From positions 1 to 6,593 of the forward strand of contig CAMGJH010000062.1 in NCBI GenBank assembly GCA_946056345.1: a stretch of 6,593 nucleotides of DNA, written 5' to 3'. The stretch's first letter is position 1. Every line of letters starts with the position of its first letter. Below are positions 1-5,788 of the stretch, piece by piece. The translations under genes and the position numbers were made by a program. The stretch comes from an uncultured Lentisphaeraceae bacterium. Lineage in GTDB: Bacteria > Verrucomicrobiota > Kiritimatiellia > RFP12 > DVOR01. A model generated the notes under the pieces. That model was given only the letters and a program-made list of their open reading frames with translations. It was not told where the DNA came from and did not search any database.

Positions 1-831
1 GGGCGAGGGATGGGCGTCGCAGTCGCAATCCACCGAAAGGTGGTTCATCACATTAAGGAAGGCCATCTTGCCGGGGCGGGCCTGGCAGACGGAGGTGGCG
101 GCTTCAGCCATTGCTTCGAGGAAGGCGGTTTGGTCGTCGTCCAGCCAGGTTTGGTCGGTGATGCCACCCGAGTGGATGAGCAACTTGCCGTTGCGCGAGG
201 CGAAGCCGATAGAGAGGTTCTTGAGCGCGCCGCCAAAGCCGCCCATCGCGTGGCCCTTGAAGTGGGAGAGGACGAGGAAGGAGGCGTAGTCGCGGAAGTG
301 CGAGCCAACGATGTTGCGCGGCAGACGCTTGGCGCCGGCGGGGGCGGGGAGCTCCATCGTGGCGATGCCGTCCATAATATCCACGGTCGCGATGTCGCAC
401 CAGCCGTGTTCGAGGGCGGCGCGGATGTGATCGTGCAGGGTGCTGCGGCGCCCGCCATAGGCGGTGTTGCACTCCACGATGTTCGCGTCGAGCTGCTGGA
501 CGAGGGGCTTGACCAACTGCGGATCGAGGAAGTGGTGGCCGCCGGGTTCGCCGGTGGAGACCTTGGCGCCGACTTTGCCTGGGAGTGTGATGCCGAGCGC
601 GGCGTAGGCACGGCAGAGGCTCTGGGGGGTGATTTCGGGGGTGAAGTAGACGGCCGGGCCCTCGGCGCGGGCGTGGGAGGCGCGGTCGATGGGGCCGGGG
701 ACCCAACCGCGCTGGCGCCTCGCCTCGCGCCACTGCTCGTCGAAGGTCTTGGCCTGGGCCGTTGCGCCCACGGCAGCCGCGCCGGCAGCGAGTAGGCTCC
801 CGCGCAGAAAGTTACGTCTCGATTGCTTCAT
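1..831 (-). CDS. Tat-exported DUF362 family protein, C-terminus cut by window edge
   Basis: 277 codons are open from ATG at 831 to the window edge, so the C-terminus is missing. GAGGAG lies 6 nt before the ATG and supports this start. The N-terminus is a Tat signal: SRRNFLRG at residues 4-11, a hydrophobic stretch 12-24, and a cleavage site after A25-Q26-A27. The mature part shows DUF362 features: KVGAKVSTGEPGGHHFLDP near residues 85-105, a CNTAYGGRR segment, EHGW, SHFKGHAMGGFGGALKN, and FLNVMNHLSVDCDC at 258-271. In DUF362 proteins this last region leads into a section with conserved cysteines, and some members end in a ferredoxin-like 4Fe-4S domain, which cannot be seen here. The biochemical role of DUF362 is not established; an extracytoplasmic Fe-S or redox role is inferred. 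It is last of three in an operon with a flavodoxin and a cupin, and its start overlaps the cupin end by 20 nt as read. Family call is firm, function open. Confidence 0.88.
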   Translation of the reverse strand, partial: MKQSRRNFLRGSLLAAGAAAVGATAQAKTFDEQWREARRQRGWVPGPIDRASHARAEGPAVYFTPEITPQSLCRAYAALGITLPGKVGAKVSTGEPGGHHFLDPQLVKPLVQQLDANIVECNTAYGGRRSTLHDHIRAALEHGWCDIATVDIMDGIATMELPAPAGAKRLPRNIVGSHFRDYASFLVLSHFKGHAMGGFGGALKNLSIGFASRNGKLLIHSGGITDQTWLDDDQTAFLEAMAEAATSVCQARPGKMAFLNVMNHLSVDCDCDAHPSP

Positions 832-1273
832 TGGGAACTCCTCGGGTTAGGGGTGAAGAAGTGTCTGGAGCTCGGCGTAGGCTTAAGCCGAGGCGTTTAG
901 CGATGGCGCGGTGGGCGGTGGCCCCGTGCCAGTGGTCAACCCCGCCCGGGATTTCCACGATGTCGCCTGGGCGCAGCACGCGGGCGGCCTCGCCCCGAGC
1001 TTGATAGAGGCCCTCGCCGCCAACGGCGATAAGGAGTTGGCCCTGGCTGTGGCGGTGCCAGTGGTTGCGGCAACCGGGCTCGAAGGTGACATTGGCGATG
1101 GGGATGCCGTGCTCGGCGTGGCGCGTGGTGAGGCACGCGAGGTGCGAGCGGCCAGTGAAGTAGGCGGCATAGGCGGTGTTAGGTTCGCCTTGCGGGAAGG
1201 GCGAGAGGGACTGGGCGCAGAGCGGGGACATTGCGAGGACACCAAAGAGGAGGGAGAGGCAAAGGGGACGCAT
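812..1273 (-). CDS. Secreted small cupin-domain protein
   Basis: 153 residues from ATG at 1273, preceded by AAGGAA with 4 nt spacing. Residues 1-20 form a Sec-type signal peptide (hydrophobic 4-18, likely cut after A20); no proper lipobox is seen. The rest is a single cupin barrel. Motif 1 is FEPGCRNHWHRH (64-75) with metal-ligand candidates H71/H73/H75. It is followed by GQLLIAVGGEGLYQ and the LRPGDIVEIPGGVDHWHGA segment (100-118), with H114/H116 as further ligands. This resembles the small metal-binding cupins found alone or fused to carboxymuconolactone decarboxylase domains; the substrate cannot be told. It starts 8 nt after the flavodoxin stop, so the two are co-transcribed. Oddity: the last 22 residues (LRRAPDTSS... 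to 812) look like out-of-frame translation, while another frame gives YAELQTLLHP and a stop at 847-849, 15 nt before the next gene. A frameshift or small deletion near 880-886 is therefore possible. Confidence 0.85.
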   Translation of the reverse strand: MRPLCLSLLFGVLAMSPLCAQSLSPFPQGEPNTAYAAYFTGRSHLACLTTRHAEHGIPIANVTFEPGCRNHWHRHSQGQLLIAVGGEGLYQARGEAARVLRPGDIVEIPGGVDHWHGATAHRAIAKRLGLSLRRAPDTSSPLTRGVPNEAIET

Positions 1274-1281
1274 AGGTTTCC

Positions 1282-1878
1282 TTACAGACCAAGGGGGGTG
1301 AGCCAGGCGGCGATTTGGGGCTCGGCGCGGTGGATGCTGTAGCCGGAGAAGGTCTTGCCGGGGAGGTGGCGGAGGGCGCCGGGGGTGAGGGCGCGGAGGT
1401 CCTTTTCGCAGGACTGCATGCCGCCACCGCCGTGGGTGAAGAAGGGGAGGATGAACTTGCCTTGGGAGAAGCGCGGGTCGGCGAGGAAGGTGCGCACGGG
1501 CGGGGCGACGGTGCCCCACCAGTTGGGCGAGCCCACGCAGAGGAGGTCGTAGGAGGCGGGGTCGAGGTCGAAGGGTTTGAGGGGCGGGAGGAAGCCGCGC
1601 TTGAGTTCGTCCTTGGCCACGCGGGTGCAGTCGGTGTAATCGGCGGGGTAGGGAGTCTGCGGTTCAAGACGCAGAAGGCGGCCTTGGGTGTGCTTGGCGA
1701 TGAACTCGGCGGCGGCGAGGGTGTTGCCGGTGTAGGAGTAGACCACCACGACCACGCGCGGCTTCTTGGGCAAGGACGCGGCGGCGGGGGCGGGGGATTC
1801 ATCGGCTTCGGCACAACCGGCGAGCAGGGCGCCGGAGGCTAGGAGGCTGTGTTGGAGGAAGGTTCGGCGGGTGAACAT
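1282..1878 (-). CDS. Flavodoxin-like Tat lipoprotein
   Basis: 198 residues from ATG at 1878, with AAAGGAG 9 nt upstream. The N-terminus combines a twin-arginine motif (TRRTFLQ, 3-9) with a lipobox L19-A20-G21-C22, so the protein is predicted to be exported folded and anchored by a lipid on C22. A short Ala/Pro linker (23-40) leads to a flavodoxin fold: VVVVVYSYTGNT (42-53), whose S48-x-T-G-N-T loop should hold the FMN phosphate; GSPNWWGT (116-123), matching the second FMN-contacting loop; and PFFTHGGGGM (145-154). Flavodoxins carry one or two electrons on bound FMN. Tat export makes sense because FMN must be loaded in the cytoplasm. First gene of the operon with the cupin and DUF362 gene, and divergent from an AraC regulator. 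Partner and substrate are unknown; it could be a flavodoxin-type quinone or nitro reductase rather than a pure electron carrier. Confidence 0.9.
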   Translation of the reverse strand: MFTRRTFLQHSLLASGALLAGCAEADESPAPAAASLPKKPRVVVVVYSYTGNTLAAAEFIAKHTQGRLLRLEPQTPYPADYTDCTRVAKDELKRGFLPPLKPFDLDPASYDLLCVGSPNWWGTVAPPVRTFLADPRFSQGKFILPFFTHGGGGMQSCEKDLRALTPGALRHLPGKTFSGYSIHRAEPQIAAWLTPLGL

Positions 1879-1905
1879 AGCGGAGAACTCCTTTCTTGAT
1901 GGTCC

Positions 1906-1936
1906 ATAGTGTGGCGCATTTTGGCCGAGAGCTCAA
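1906..1936 (-). promoter_or_regulatory. Possible weak promoter for the flavodoxin-cupin-DUF362 operon
   Basis: On the minus strand TTGAGC (1936-1931) could act as a -35 and CACTAT (1911-1906) as a -10, separated by 19 nt. Both match the sigma-70 consensus poorly and the spacer is long, as is common for activator-dependent promoters. The -35 falls inside the third 8-bp box of the adjacent candidate AraC operator, which would suit activation from that site. The predicted RNA would begin about 20 nt before the flavodoxin ATG. This is a guess from position and partial match. Confidence 0.3.
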
Positions 1937-1966
1937 TACCTCAATCCGCGAAGGTGAGACCTCGAT
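1930..1966. promoter_or_regulatory. Candidate AraC-family operator: three related 8-bp boxes
   Basis: Read on the minus strand, the boxes are ATCGAGGT (1966-1959), ATTGAGGT (1945-1938) and ATTGAGCT (1937-1930), giving a consensus ATYGAGST. The first two are 21 bp apart start to start, two helical turns, the spacing typical of direct half-sites bound by AraC-family proteins. The third directly abuts the second. A short perfect inverted repeat AGGT-GAG-ACCT (1952-1962) overlaps the outer box. The boxes lie between the divergent AraC gene and the flavodoxin operon, where an autoregulatory or activating site would be expected. The repeats are visible in the sequence; binding is inferred. Confidence 0.5.
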
Positions 1967-1983
1967 TACAGATTTTGGGTGCA

Positions 1984-2022
1984 TTTAATGTTTGCTGTGG
2001 GCACGGGCGCGTTGGATATAGT
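1984..2022 (+). promoter_or_regulatory. Possible promoter(s) of the AraC-family gene
   Basis: Two AT-rich -10-like hexamers precede the regulator: TTTAAT (1984-1989) and TATAGT (2017-2022), each 5/6 to consensus. TTGCTG at 1992-1997 could be the -35 for the second, with a long 19-nt spacer. For the first, the -35 position (1961-1966) is not consensus and lies on the outer box of the candidate operator, which would allow autoregulation. I cannot choose between them. Confidence 0.3.
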
Positions 2023-2047
2023 ATTCTATGGCTGAAAGGAACGCCTT

Positions 2048-2950
2048 ATGTCCCAGCACTTTCGTACGATTGCTGACTACACCACGTTCTTCGGTCTGCC
2101 CCCGCAGCACCCGCACTTGGCTTATGTCGACTTCAAGCAGTTGCCGCCTTTCCGCTATCGGCCTGGGATCTTCGGCTTTTACGCCATCATCCTCAAGGAG
2201 CACCTCGGCTGTGGCGCGATCCAGTATGGTCTGGGCTCCTACGACTATCAGGCCGGCACCGTCCTCTGCGTTGGGCCCGGGCAACTCTTTGGGCCTAAGG
2301 ATGACGGCCAGCTCCACCAAGGCATCGGCAAGGCGCTGTTCATCCATCCGACCCTCCTCGAAGGCACTTCGCTTGCCGCCGCTTTCGCCTCGGCCTCCTT
2401 CTTTGCCTACACCTCGCGCGAGGCACTCCACCTCGCTGATGGCGAACGCGCCAGCTTCCTTGCGCAGCTTGAGGCCATCCGCGGCGAACTCGAAACGCCT
2501 CAGGACGCCCACTCCCACGCGCTTCTCCTAGCCCACCTTGACCTTCTGCTCCACCTGCTTGCGCGCTTCTACGAGCGGCAGTTCACTTCGCGGCAGCCCG
2601 ACAATCGCGCGCTACTCGCGCGCCTGGAAACCTACCTTGCCTCGGCCCTGCCCGCCGCGCCCGATGCCCCGGTGGCGGAGCTCCCCACCGTTGCCGCCTG
2701 CGCAAAGGCGCTCTTCCTCTCGCCCAACTATTTTGGCGACCTGGTGCGCAAGGAGACGGGCGCTTCGGCCCAGGCCTTTATCTCCCGCGCCATTCTCAAT
2801 CGCGCGTGCGACTTCCTCCGCCACACCGAGGCCTCCATTGCCCAAATCGGCTTGACCCTTGGCTTCTCCTATCCCCATCACTTCACCCGCTTCTTCCGCC
2901 ACCACACCGGCCAGACCCCCAGCGCTTATCGCGCACAATGGTCGCCCTGA
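2048..2950 (+). CDS. AraC-family transcriptional regulator
   Basis: 300 residues from ATG at 2048, with AAAGGA at 2035-2040 (7-nt spacing). The N-terminal ~180 residues (FRYRPGIFGFYAIILKEHLG, GPGQLFGPKDDG and on) form a presumed effector-sensing domain with no ligand signature I recognise. The C-terminal ~90 residues carry the two AraC-type helix-turn-helix motifs: the first around 212-245 (ALFLSPNYFGDLVRKETG), the second around 262-291 (IAQIGLTLGFSYPHHFTRFF then GQTPSAYR), close to the family signature. It would bind DNA as a regulator of the divergent flavodoxin-cupin-DUF362 operon; the 21-bp spaced boxes at 1938-1966 are the obvious candidate site. The effector is unknown. The last three codons and the stop (W-S-P-TGA, 2939-2950) lie on the complement of a tRNA-Arg 3' end, and no terminator separates the two converging genes. 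Confidence 0.93.
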   Translation: MSQHFRTIADYTTFFGLPPQHPHLAYVDFKQLPPFRYRPGIFGFYAIILKEHLGCGAIQYGLGSYDYQAGTVLCVGPGQLFGPKDDGQLHQGIGKALFIHPTLLEGTSLAAAFASASFFAYTSREALHLADGERASFLAQLEAIRGELETPQDAHSHALLLAHLDLLLHLLARFYERQFTSRQPDNRALLARLETYLASALPAAPDAPVAELPTVAACAKALFLSPNYFGDLVRKETGASAQAFISRAILNRACDFLRHTEASIAQIGLTLGFSYPHHFTRFFRHHTGQTPSAYRAQWSP

Positions 2951-3014
2951 CAGGAATCGAACCTGCGACACGCGGTTTAGGAAACCGCTGCTCTATCCAC
3001 TGAGCTACAGGGCG
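2939..3014 (-). tRNA. tRNA-Arg (anticodon CCU)
   Basis: A full cloverleaf can be folded on the minus strand, 76 nt including an encoded CCA (2941-2939). The acceptor stem CGCCCTG/CAGGGCG has seven perfect pairs with discriminator A. The D arm is GCTC/GAGC around AGTGGATA. The anticodon arm is GCGGT/ACCGC around the loop TTCCTAA, giving anticodon CCT at 2981-2979. The variable loop is GTGTC, and the T arm is GCAGG/CCTGT (one G-U pair) around TTCGATT. The anticodon CCU reads AGG and is charged with arginine. A strong promoter lies just upstream at 3079-3051. The 3' end overlaps the end of the AraC-family gene on the other strand by 12 bp. Confidence 0.97.
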
Positions 3015-3050
3015 CACGAAGTGGGGCGCCGGACCCGAAAAGTGGCGCGC

Positions 3051-3079
3051 ATTATACATAGAAGCCTGGGAAATGGCAA
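3051..3079 (-). promoter_or_regulatory. Sigma-70 promoter of tRNA-Arg
   Basis: On the minus strand TTGCCA (3079-3074, 5/6) and TATAAT (3056-3051, 6/6) are separated by exactly 17 nt. The expected transcription start near 3044 lies about 30 nt before the mature tRNA 5' end. The -10 is followed by GCGCGCC, a GC-rich discriminator of the kind associated with stringent control of stable-RNA promoters. The promoter sits in the 86-bp gap behind nrdR, so the tRNA can be expressed independently of that operon. Confidence 0.85.
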
Positions 3080-3100
3080 CTCGGCCGGCGGTGGCGGCCC

Positions 3101-3589
3101 TTAGGGGTTGCGGCGGCGACGGCGGGGCGCGGCGGCCTTGGCTGGGCGCATGGCTTGGATGAGCTCGATGAATTGGCTGACATCGGCGAAGGCGGAGTAG
3201 ACCGAGGCGAAGCGGACGTAGGCGACGGCGTCGAGCTCGCTCAGGCGGTTCATCACGGTTTGGCCGAGCCAGGCGGAGGAGACCTCGGGCTTATTGAGGC
3301 GCTCGAGGTCCTCGAGGATGGTGTTGATGAGCTCGGCGATGCGTTCGCTGGGAATGGGGCGCTTGCGGCAGGCCGAGAGAATGCCGCGCTCGAGCTTGGT
3401 CTGGTCGAAGTCCTCGCGGTGGCCGTCGCGCTTGACGAGCTTGGGCAGGCGGCGCTCGATGCGTTCGTAGGAGGTGAAACGCGCACCGCAGAGGATGCAT
3501 TCGCGCCGGCGGCGGACGGAGCGGCCGTCATCGGCCACGCGGCTGTCGATGACCTTGTCGTTGTTCTTGCCGCAGTGGGGGCAGCGCAT
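3101..3589 (-). CDS. nrdR: Transcriptional repressor NrdR
   Basis: 162 residues from ATG at 3589. The start is set by the family's invariant MRCPxC beginning; the in-frame codons upstream lie in the preceding gene and give no homologous sequence. Residues 1-45 form the zinc ribbon, with C3/C6 and C31/C34, and the basic DSRVADDGRSVRRRREC stretch. Residues ~48-140 form the ATP-cone (LPKLVKRDGHREDFDQTKLE through VRFASVYSAFADVSQFI). NrdR senses ATP/dATP and represses ribonucleotide reductase genes by binding paired NrdR boxes. The C-terminus adds a basic tail ending RRRRRNP, a little longer than the usual ~150 residues. The gene begins 5 nt after the response-regulator stop and has no close Shine-Dalgarno (nearest AAGG is about 16 nt away), so translation probably depends on the upstream gene. 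No nrd genes or NrdR boxes were seen in the window. Confidence 0.96.
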   Translation of the reverse strand: MRCPHCGKNNDKVIDSRVADDGRSVRRRRECILCGARFTSYERIERRLPKLVKRDGHREDFDQTKLERGILSACRKRPIPSERIAELINTILEDLERLNKPEVSSAWLGQTVMNRLSELDAVAYVRFASVYSAFADVSQFIELIQAMRPAKAAAPRRRRRNP

Positions 3590-3594
3590 TTGGG

Positions 3595-4359
3595 CTAGAC
3601 GATGGCCTTGACGGCGGCCCGGGCGATGGTTAGCCCCTCGGTGCCGGGGACCTTCGTGACGTTGCGCGGGTCGATGAAGCAGGCGCGATCGGGCAGACAC
3701 TCGGCGGCGTAGAGGACGACGGGGAGGGTCTGCCCGGCAGGGAGTTTGCGGAGGATCTCGAGGACGCCATCGGCGCACATCCCTTCGCAGTCCATTGGGA
3801 GGATGAGGCCGGCGGGGCGGCGCGCGATGACCGCCTCGATGGCCTCAGGGCCGGTGCGCACCACCTCGACGGTGAAGCCGCCCTTGCCGAGGGCCTCGCA
3901 GAGGGCGTTGGCGCGGATGGCATTGGCCTCGGCGAGGACGACGAGGCGGCGGATGTCCTCGCCCACGACCATCGTCTCGCCGCGCGGCAGGTCGCTCTCC
4001 ATAAAGAGGATGCGTTGGACCTCGGCGACGAGTTCGTCGGGGTCGGCGGGCTTGGTGAGGAAGCCGGCGATCTGCTTATTGGCGAAGAACTCGGCCAGGT
4101 CGCTGCGGGCGGTGAGGACGAGGACAGGCACGCGGGTGCGCCCCAGTCGGTCGGTGATGCGCTCGAGGAAGCCGGTGCCGCCCATCCCAGGCATCCCCAT
4201 ATCGAGGATGACGAGGTCGGGCAAGGCTTCGAGCATACACTGCAGGGCGGCCTCCCCGGAGTCGGCGCAGGTCACTTCATAACCCGCACCCACCAGAAAG
4301 TCGCCCAACATCATCCGGATGTTTGGATCGTCATCGACCAGCAGAAGGCGCTTGTTCAT
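3595..4359 (-). CDS. Response regulator with one canonical and one degenerate receiver domain
   Basis: 254 residues from ATG at 4359. Residues 1-120 are a complete receiver: acidic triad D9-D10-D11, phosphoacceptor D53 in LVILDMGMPGMGG, switch T83 and K103-P104. Residues ~136-254 align as a second receiver whose active site is lost: LVVLAEANAIR (139-149) replaces LLLVDDDPNIR, so D9/D10/D11 become A/E/A; P188 (LILPMDCEGM) stands at the phosphoacceptor position; A218 replaces the Thr; only K236 is kept. There is no DNA-binding, GGDEF, EAL or other output domain, so signalling must be by protein contact or phosphotransfer. No histidine kinase lies nearby. The gene starts 3 nt after the aminopeptidase stop without a visible Shine-Dalgarno and ends 5 nt before nrdR, which suggests translational coupling. 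The family call is firm; the pathway is unknown. Confidence 0.92.
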   Translation of the reverse strand: MNKRLLLVDDDPNIRMMLGDFLVGAGYEVTCADSGEAALQCMLEALPDLVILDMGMPGMGGTGFLERITDRLGRTRVPVLVLTARSDLAEFFANKQIAGFLTKPADPDELVAEVQRILFMESDLPRGETMVVGEDIRRLVVLAEANAIRANALCEALGKGGFTVEVVRTGPEAIEAVIARRPAGLILPMDCEGMCADGVLEILRKLPAGQTLPVVLYAAECLPDRACFIDPRNVTKVPGTEGLTIARAAVKAIV

Positions 4360-4362
4360 TGA

Positions 4363-5769
4363 TTAATCGGCCAAGAAGGCGCGGTAGGCGCGGTAGGTCA
4401 TGTAGCAGTCGAACTTGGAGGCGGCCTCCCAGGGGGCGTGCATATTGAGCAGGGGCACGCCGAAGTCGACCACATCCATCCCGTAGCGGGCGAGGTAGAG
4501 GGCGATGGTGCCGCCGCCGCCCTTCTCGCAACGGCCGAGCTCGCCGGCTTGCCAGGTGACGCCGTCGGCCGCGAAGATGCGGCGCAAGTCGGCGATGAAC
4601 TCGGCACGCGCGTCAGAGGCGCCGCCCTTGCCGCGGGCGCCGGTGTACTTGATGAGGCAGCCGCCGGCGTTCATCAGGGCCATATTGTTGGGCGAATCGG
4701 CGTTGGGGAAGTGCGGGTCGCTGGCGGCGCAGACATCGGCCGAGAGCATCCGGCTACGCTCCAGGGCGCGGCGGACGGCGAGGTCGCCGGCGGCGGGCTC
4801 TTGGCGGGCGATGAGTTCGGCCACGGAGTTCTCGAAGAAGGTCGAGTCCATCCCCGTGGCTCCGACCGAGCCAATCTCCTCCTTGTCGCAGAGGAGGACC
4901 ATGCCGGTCTTGCGCGGCACGGCGGGCAGGTCCATCAAGGCCTTGAGTCCGGCGTAGGCGCAGACGCGGTCGTCGTGGCCGTAGCCGACGATCATCGAGC
5001 GGTCGAGCCCAAGGTCGCGCGGCATCCCGGCGGGGACGATTTCGAGCTCGGCGGAGAGGAAGTCCTCCTCGGTGATGCCATACTCGCGCTCGAGGAGGCG
5101 GAGGATGTTGAGCTTGACCTTGTCCTTGATGTCCTCGTCGTCATCGTCCTTGGAAGCGGGGAGCGAGCCAATCAGCAGGTCCATATCCTCGGGGTCGAAG
5201 GCCTCGGCGAGCTTCTTGCCGGCCTGCTCGGCGCCGAAGTGGGGGAGGATGTCGGTAATCTGGAAGACGGGGTCCTCGGGCTTGTCGCCGATGGCGATTT
5301 CCACCTGAGTGCCGTCGGGCTTAGCCACCACGCCGTAGAGGGCCAGGGGGTGAATGAGCCAGTGGAACTTCTTGATGCCGCCGTAGTAATGGGTGTCGAA
5401 GTAGGCAAAGCCGCCCTTCTCGCAGACCGGCACCGGCTTGAGGTCGATACGCGGCGCGTCGGTGTGGCCGCCGATAACATTGATGCCCCCGCTCACCGGC
5501 TCGGTGCCGATGACCGCCGCCATCAGCGTCTTGCCGTGATAGCCGCGGTAGACCTTATCTCCGGGCTTGAGGGTGTCGACCTGCGAGAGCTCCTTGAAGC
5601 CCAGCGCCTCGATGCGCCGCACGGCCTCGGCATAGGCCCGGCGCTCGGTCTTAGCAATCCCCAAATAGCTGAGATAATCCTTGGCATACGCTTCGCACGC
5701 CTGCGCCTCGGCCTCCGTCATCGAACGCACGCCGTTCTCGCGCTTGATACAACCTTGCAACTTGCTCAT
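4363..5769 (-). CDS. M18 family zinc aminopeptidase
   Basis: 468 residues from ATG at 5769, with AAAGG and AAGG in the 15 nt upstream; M17 is a less likely alternative. The full M18 dinuclear zinc set is visible: H102 in GGHTDAPRIDLKP, the bridging D267 in GYGHDDR, the E297-E298 pair in DKEEIGSVGATG (base and ligand), D345 in SADVCAASDPHFP, and H444 in LNMHAPWE. Length fits the ~430-490-residue bacterial M18 enzymes. These cytoplasmic metallopeptidases remove N-terminal residues, often acidic ones, from peptides; the specificity here is not determinable. A very acidic stretch (KDDDDEDIKD, 207-216) sits in the domain between the zinc ligands. No signal peptide is seen. It follows the alcohol dehydrogenase by 51 nt containing a hairpin, and is followed after 3 nt by the response regulator, with which it should be co-transcribed. 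Confidence 0.95.
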   Translation of the reverse strand: MSKLQGCIKRENGVRSMTEAEAQACEAYAKDYLSYLGIAKTERRAYAEAVRRIEALGFKELSQVDTLKPGDKVYRGYHGKTLMAAVIGTEPVSGGINVIGGHTDAPRIDLKPVPVCEKGGFAYFDTHYYGGIKKFHWLIHPLALYGVVAKPDGTQVEIAIGDKPEDPVFQITDILPHFGAEQAGKKLAEAFDPEDMDLLIGSLPASKDDDDEDIKDKVKLNILRLLEREYGITEEDFLSAELEIVPAGMPRDLGLDRSMIVGYGHDDRVCAYAGLKALMDLPAVPRKTGMVLLCDKEEIGSVGATGMDSTFFENSVAELIARQEPAAGDLAVRRALERSRMLSADVCAASDPHFPNADSPNNMALMNAGGCLIKYTGARGKGGASDARAEFIADLRRIFAADGVTWQAGELGRCEKGGGGTIALYLARYGMDVVDFGVPLLNMHAPWEAASKFDCYMTYRAYRAFLAD

Positions 5770-5788
5770 AACCTTACCTTTCTGAAGG

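Noticed and set aside
10..795. 261-codon plus-strand open frame at the left edge
   Set aside because: It is antisense to the DUF362 gene, which has a Tat signal, a Shine-Dalgarno and family motifs; the plus-strand product is Gly/Ala/Val-rich with no recognisable domain.
1274..1519. N-terminal extension of the cupin frame up to 1519
   Set aside because: The extension is Arg/Pro-rich shadow of the flavodoxin gene; the ATG at 1273 has a Shine-Dalgarno and begins a signal peptide.
1315..1842. 175-codon plus-strand open frame
   Set aside because: It is antisense to the flavodoxin gene and Gly/Glu/Ala-rich; the flavodoxin motifs on the other strand are decisive.
1985..2518. 177-codon minus-strand open frame opposite the AraC gene
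   Set aside because: It lacks any recognisable motif and overlaps a regulator with a Shine-Dalgarno and a clear double helix-turn-helix.
2921..2938. GCGC-containing short stem just past the tRNA 3' end as a tRNA terminator
   Set aside because: Only four base pairs and no U-run; too weak to call, and it lies inside AraC coding sequence.
3081..3100. GGCC-rich possible terminator after nrdR
   Set aside because: The stem is about four pairs with no U-tract; the GC-rich repeats are typical of this genome.
3590..3778. N-terminal extension of the NrdR frame up to 3778
   Set aside because: The added residues are an Arg-rich shadow of the response regulator, and NrdR proteins begin with MRCPxC.
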